From assembly GCA_013298955.1 (NCBI GenBank), contig JAAFJT010000010.1, forward strand, positions 1 through 64,000: 64,000 bases of DNA, written 5' to 3'. Positions 61,351 to 64,000 of this stretch are shown here, in pieces. How positions within the stretch are numbered: the first letter of the stretch is position 1; the number at the start of each line of letters is the position of its first letter. This stretch comes from Chitinophagales bacterium (GTDB lineage: Bacteria > Bacteroidota > Bacteroidia > Chitinophagales > Saprospiraceae). The notes beneath the pieces were generated by a model that was given only the letters and a program-made list of their open reading frames with translations, ran no database searches and had not been told where the DNA came from. The position numbers were made by a program, and so were the translations under genes.

Positions 61351-61824
61351 ATGCAAATTTCCGTTCGCCCCGCCGTCAAAGCTGATTTGCCTGCCATTCA
61401 CGCACTCGTTTATGAACTCGCTGTGTTTGAACACGCCCCTGACTCGCACACGGCTACGATTGCCGATTATGAAAAAGATTATGATGCGGGTATTTTCCAA
61501 GTGCATGTTGCCGAAACCATTGATAATCATATCGTTGGGATGATATTTTATCATATTGCCTACTCTACTTGGCGCGGCAGACAGATGTATTTAGAAGATT
61601 TTGTGGTAACTGCTGCCTACCGCCGTTTTGGTGTAGGACAATTGTTATTTAGCAAAATGGTTGAAATTGCGCGATTGAAAGGTTGTCGTTTGTTAAAATG
61701 GCAAGTTTTGGATTGGAATACGGACGCAATCGAATTTTACAAAAAGCAAAATGCCGAAATCGAAAACAATTGGTTGACGGGAAAATGCTTTTTTATCAAA
61801 CCTGATGGTACGCCGATTGGATAA
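61351..61824 (+). CDS. GNAT-family N-acetyltransferase
   Basis: 157 residues. The acetyl-CoA-binding motif is FVVTAAYRRFGVGQLLFSKM (the R-x-x-G-x-G/A type), and the last strand-helix ends DWNTDAIEFYKKQNAE. This resembles the diamine/polyamine N-acetyltransferase subgroup (SAT-like), but the substrate is not proven. I excluded the first 21 residues of the longer frame because a promoter box falls there and a palindrome lies upstream. serC follows on the same strand after 43 bases to its outer start. Confidence 0.85.
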   Translation: MQISVRPAVKADLPAIHALVYELAVFEHAPDSHTATIADYEKDYDAGIFQVHVAETIDNHIVGMIFYHIAYSTWRGRQMYLEDFVVTAAYRRFGVGQLLFSKMVEIARLKGCRLLKWQVLDWNTDAIEFYKKQNAEIENNWLTGKCFFIKPDGTPIG

Positions 61825-61885
61825 TTTTATCAATACAATCATTTAATAAATTTTAAAACCAATTAATATGAACCCGACAGTCGCA

Positions 61886-62959
61886 ATGAAAATTCATAAT
61901 TTTAGTGCGGGACCAGCGATTCTCCCCGCCAGCGTCATCCGTGAATCGGCGCAAGCAGTCGCTAATTTTAACAATTCTGGTTTGTCGATTCTGGAATTAT
62001 CGCATCGCGGTCCCGAGTTGACCGCCGTTTTCAATGAAGCAACCGCGTTGACGCGAGAACTGTTGCAATTGCCTTCTGATTATGAAGTCCTGTTTATGAC
62101 GGGTGGCGCAAGTACGCAATTTTTCATCGCTGCCATGAATCTTCTGGATAAGGACGAAACCGCAGGTTATTTGGACACTGGTACTTGGGCGAGCAAGGCG
62201 ATTGAAGCGGCGCGTCCTTTTGGACATGTGCAAGTGTTAGCTTCGTCTAAATCGACGACTTATGACCACATACCCACAGGTTATTACATACCTAAATCAT
62301 TGAAATACTTGCACTTAACGTCCAACAACACGATTTATGGAACGCAAATCCATGAATATCCAGATGCGGGTCAAGTGCCAGTTCTTTGTGATATGTCTTC
62401 GGATTTTATGAGTCGCCCTGTGGATGTCAAGCGTTTTGGGATGATTTACGCAGGTGCGCAAAAAAATCTGGGACCTGCGGGCGTGACGATGGTGATTATT
62501 CGCAAAGATTTATTGGGCAAAGTGGATAGAAAAATCCCTGTAATGTTGGATTATCGCACGTTCATCAAAGAAAAATCGTTGTATAACACGCCACCTGTTT
62601 TTCCGATTTATGTGTCGATGTTGACCATGAGATGGATTAAAGAAATGGGCGGTCTGACCGCGATGGCGAAACATAATGAAATGAAAGCCAACATTTTATA
62701 CAAAGAAATTGATGCAAATCCATTATTCAAAGGCAATGTTGCAGTGCAAGATAGGTCGTTGATGAACGTTTGTTTTACGATGCATGACCGCAGTTTAGAA
62801 CCGAAATTTGCGGCGTTTGCAAAGGAAAATGGTTGTAATGGTTTGGAAGGACACCGTTCCGTAGGTGGTTTCCGAGCGTCGATTTACAATGCGATGCCGC
62901 CGTCAAGCATTCAATTTTTAGTAGATTTGATGCGCGAGTTTAGTAAAAAACAAGGTTAA
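61886..62959 (+). CDS. serC: Phosphoserine aminotransferase
   Basis: 357 residues of a PLP fold-type I aminotransferase that converts 3-phosphohydroxypyruvate to phosphoserine. The N-terminal signature is NFSAGPAILPASV, the PLP-lysine is in YAGAQKNLGPAG (about 197), and the phosphate-binding HRSVGGFRASIYN lies near the end. An ATG at 61868 gives six extra residues (MNPTVA); 61886 fits the family better. It pairs functionally with the SerA-like enzyme at 17836-18777 and with gcvT downstream. Confidence 0.93.
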   Translation: MKIHNFSAGPAILPASVIRESAQAVANFNNSGLSILELSHRGPELTAVFNEATALTRELLQLPSDYEVLFMTGGASTQFFIAAMNLLDKDETAGYLDTGTWASKAIEAARPFGHVQVLASSKSTTYDHIPTGYYIPKSLKYLHLTSNNTIYGTQIHEYPDAGQVPVLCDMSSDFMSRPVDVKRFGMIYAGAQKNLGPAGVTMVIIRKDLLGKVDRKIPVMLDYRTFIKEKSLYNTPPVFPIYVSMLTMRWIKEMGGLTAMAKHNEMKANILYKEIDANPLFKGNVAVQDRSLMNVCFTMHDRSLEPKFAAFAKENGCNGLEGHRSVGGFRASIYNAMPPSSIQFLVDLMREFSKKQG

Positions 62960-63068
62960 AAAAAATGAATCAGGAATGAATAAATTTCAGGAATTAAGGA
63001 AACCTTTATGCGGGTGAAGTTTAAAAAATGACAAAAAAGCATACATGCTAAAATATTGATTATCAATA

Positions 63069-63101
63069 TCATATAACGTTTGGAGGGTTTGAAACCCTCC
63101 A
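63069..63101. repeat. AACGTTTGGAGGGTTT palindrome
   Basis: 16-bp perfect arms with one central G, between serC and gcvT. Its outer bases differ from the other copies yet pair. Confidence 0.85.
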
Positions 63102-63149
63102 AACGTTGTTGTCGATTATTTAAATTTTAACTACTTATTTGGAAAAGAG

Positions 63150-63184
63150 TAGGTTTCGGAAACCTTCAAGGTTTCCGAAACCTA
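63150..63184. repeat. TAGGTTTCGGAAACCTT palindrome
   Basis: A perfect 17-bp stem with a C centre, followed by TGCGGCAA as at 11333. Same family as 8163-8197. Confidence 0.85.
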
Positions 63185-63241
63185 TGCGGCAATTCCTACT
63201 ATTCATTCATTCCTGATTTAAAATATTAATATACAAAAAAT

Positions 63242-64000
63242 ATGCAAACTATCCAAGTAAAATCTACGCCTTTAACGCAAAAACACCTTGCGTTGAAAGC
63301 GAAAATGTCCGCTTTTGCTGGTTACAATATGCCCATTTCTTATGCTGGCATTAAAGAAGAACATATATGTGTGCGCACGAATGTAGGCGTTTTCGACGTG
63401 TCGCACATGGGCGAATTTATCGTCAAAGGCATGGATGCACTCGCTTTGGTGCAGCGCGTTACTTCCAATGATGCCTCGAAATTGGTTGCAGGCGGCATTC
63501 AATATGCGTGTTTGCCCAATGGAAAAGGTGGTATTGTGGATGATTTATTGGTTTATCGGTTGGCGGACGATATGTGTGCCGCAGGCGAACAAGCCTTTAT
63601 GTTGGTCGTGAACGCTTCCAATATTGAAAAAGATTGGAGTTGGATAATGTCCCATGCTGCTGATTTTGAAGTAACGATGCAAGATATTTCTGAAAAAACA
63701 GGTTTGCTTGCCCTACAAGGTCCGAATGCCACCAAAGTATTAGAAAAATTAACATCTGTAAAAATCGGTGATTTAAAGTATTACACCTTTGCAAAAGGCA
63801 AAGTAGCAGGTTTGGATAATGTGTTGATTTCGGCAACGGGTTACACAGGTGCGGGCGGCTACGAGTTGTATGCACGCAATAGTCAAATGGAAAAATTGTG
63901 GGATGCTCTTTTTGAAGCGGGGCGCGAATTTAACATTCAACCGATTGGCTTGGGTGCGCGGGATACGTTGCGTTTGGAAAAGGGGTATTGCCTTTACGGG
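63242..64000 (+). CDS. gcvT: Aminomethyltransferase (glycine cleavage T protein), partial
   Basis: The first 253 codons of GcvT, running off the window. It transfers the methylene of glycine to tetrahydrofolate in the glycine cleavage complex. Visible are [29 protein letters not shown] (with the folate-binding region), [11 protein letters not shown] and the second-domain start [15 protein letters not shown]. The full protein should be about 360 residues. It follows serC after two palindromes; a shared serine/glycine theme is plausible, though whether they are cotranscribed is not shown. Confidence 0.95.
   Translation, partial: MQTIQVKSTPLTQKHLALKAKMSAFAGYNMPISYAGIKEEHICVRTNVGVFDVSHMGEFIVKGMDALALVQRVTSNDASKLVAGGIQYACLPNGKGGIVDDLLVYRLADDMCAAGEQAFMLVVNASNIEKDWSWIMSHAADFEVTMQDISEKTGLLALQGPNATKVLEKLTSVKIGDLKYYTFAKGKVAGLDNVLISATGYTGAGGYELYARNSQMEKLWDALFEAGREFNIQPIGLGARDTLRLEKGYCLYG

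Noticed and set aside
1-64000. tRNA or rRNA genes
   Set aside because: I looked in the intergenic spaces for cloverleaf or conserved T-arm sequences and saw none; a covariance search could still find one.

Overview
The window reads as a chromosomal segment of a Bacteroidota bacterium, most likely of the order Saprospirales (inference). The evidence is: gliding and type IX secretion genes (gldN, porX); three secreted proteins ending in a type IX sorting domain; many Bacteroidota-type -7 promoter boxes (TAnnTTTG) a few to a few dozen bases before start codons; Bacteroidota-restricted families (Omp28, DUF3078, a GCS2-CBS fusion); and a GC content that looks near 40%. I saw no phage, no transposase gene, no tRNA or rRNA gene and no CRISPR array.

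Layout. 1-1084: gene debris, with a broken effector-associated-domain (EAD11-like) gene split by a nested palindromic element, followed by a repeat-bearing spacer. 1085-8157: recR and an acyl-CoA ligase as an operon, a QueD-like enzyme, a GCS2-CBS protein, a PhnP-like hydrolase and gldN. 8230-17427: a coiled-coil membrane protein, lysS, a ScfR-like regulator, a CotH-type secreted protein, a DUF4340 protein and a type II NADH dehydrogenase. 17836-24868: a SerA-like dehydrogenase, a PAP2-like membrane protein, a three-gene run with a nitroreductase, a SPOR protein, an alpha/beta hydrolase and a TM2-TPR-SHOCT protein. 25181-33669: an envelope block with a fibronectin-type T9SS cargo, an Omp28 lipoprotein, a 945-residue metalloprotease/propeller/barrel protein, an LpxD-type acyltransferase and another T9SS cargo. 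34008-40714: a minus-strand run holding a Cys-rich secreted peptide, dnaX, uvrA, a crotonase and an OsmC protein. 41086-46710: a lipoprotein, an ECF sigma factor with twin small proteins and an MscS-like channel, a DUF3078 barrel and a lipoprotein methyltransferase. 47036-64000: a transporter, porX, an HD hydrolase, a long repeat protein with a peptidoglycan-binding end, a response regulator, a site-2 protease, parE, sbcC, an acetyltransferase, serC and the start of gcvT.

The gene complement is mostly housekeeping and envelope. GldN (motor) and PorX (regulator) serve the secretion system that exports the CotH, fibronectin and 383-residue cargo proteins. SerA-like, SerC and GcvT form a loose serine/glycine/one-carbon theme. 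RecR, DnaX, UvrA, ParE and SbcC are DNA maintenance genes scattered singly.

The most unusual layer is non-coding. About thirty inverted repeats occupy the intergenic spaces. They belong to several recurring families, some nested inside one another. Two carry perfect 33-34 bp hairpins whose stem sequences differ completely while their flanks are conserved. Several palindromes abut truncated gene remnants (EAD11-like, a family fragment next to recR, a leucine-rich-repeat fragment), suggesting that they are mobile or mark deletion junctions.
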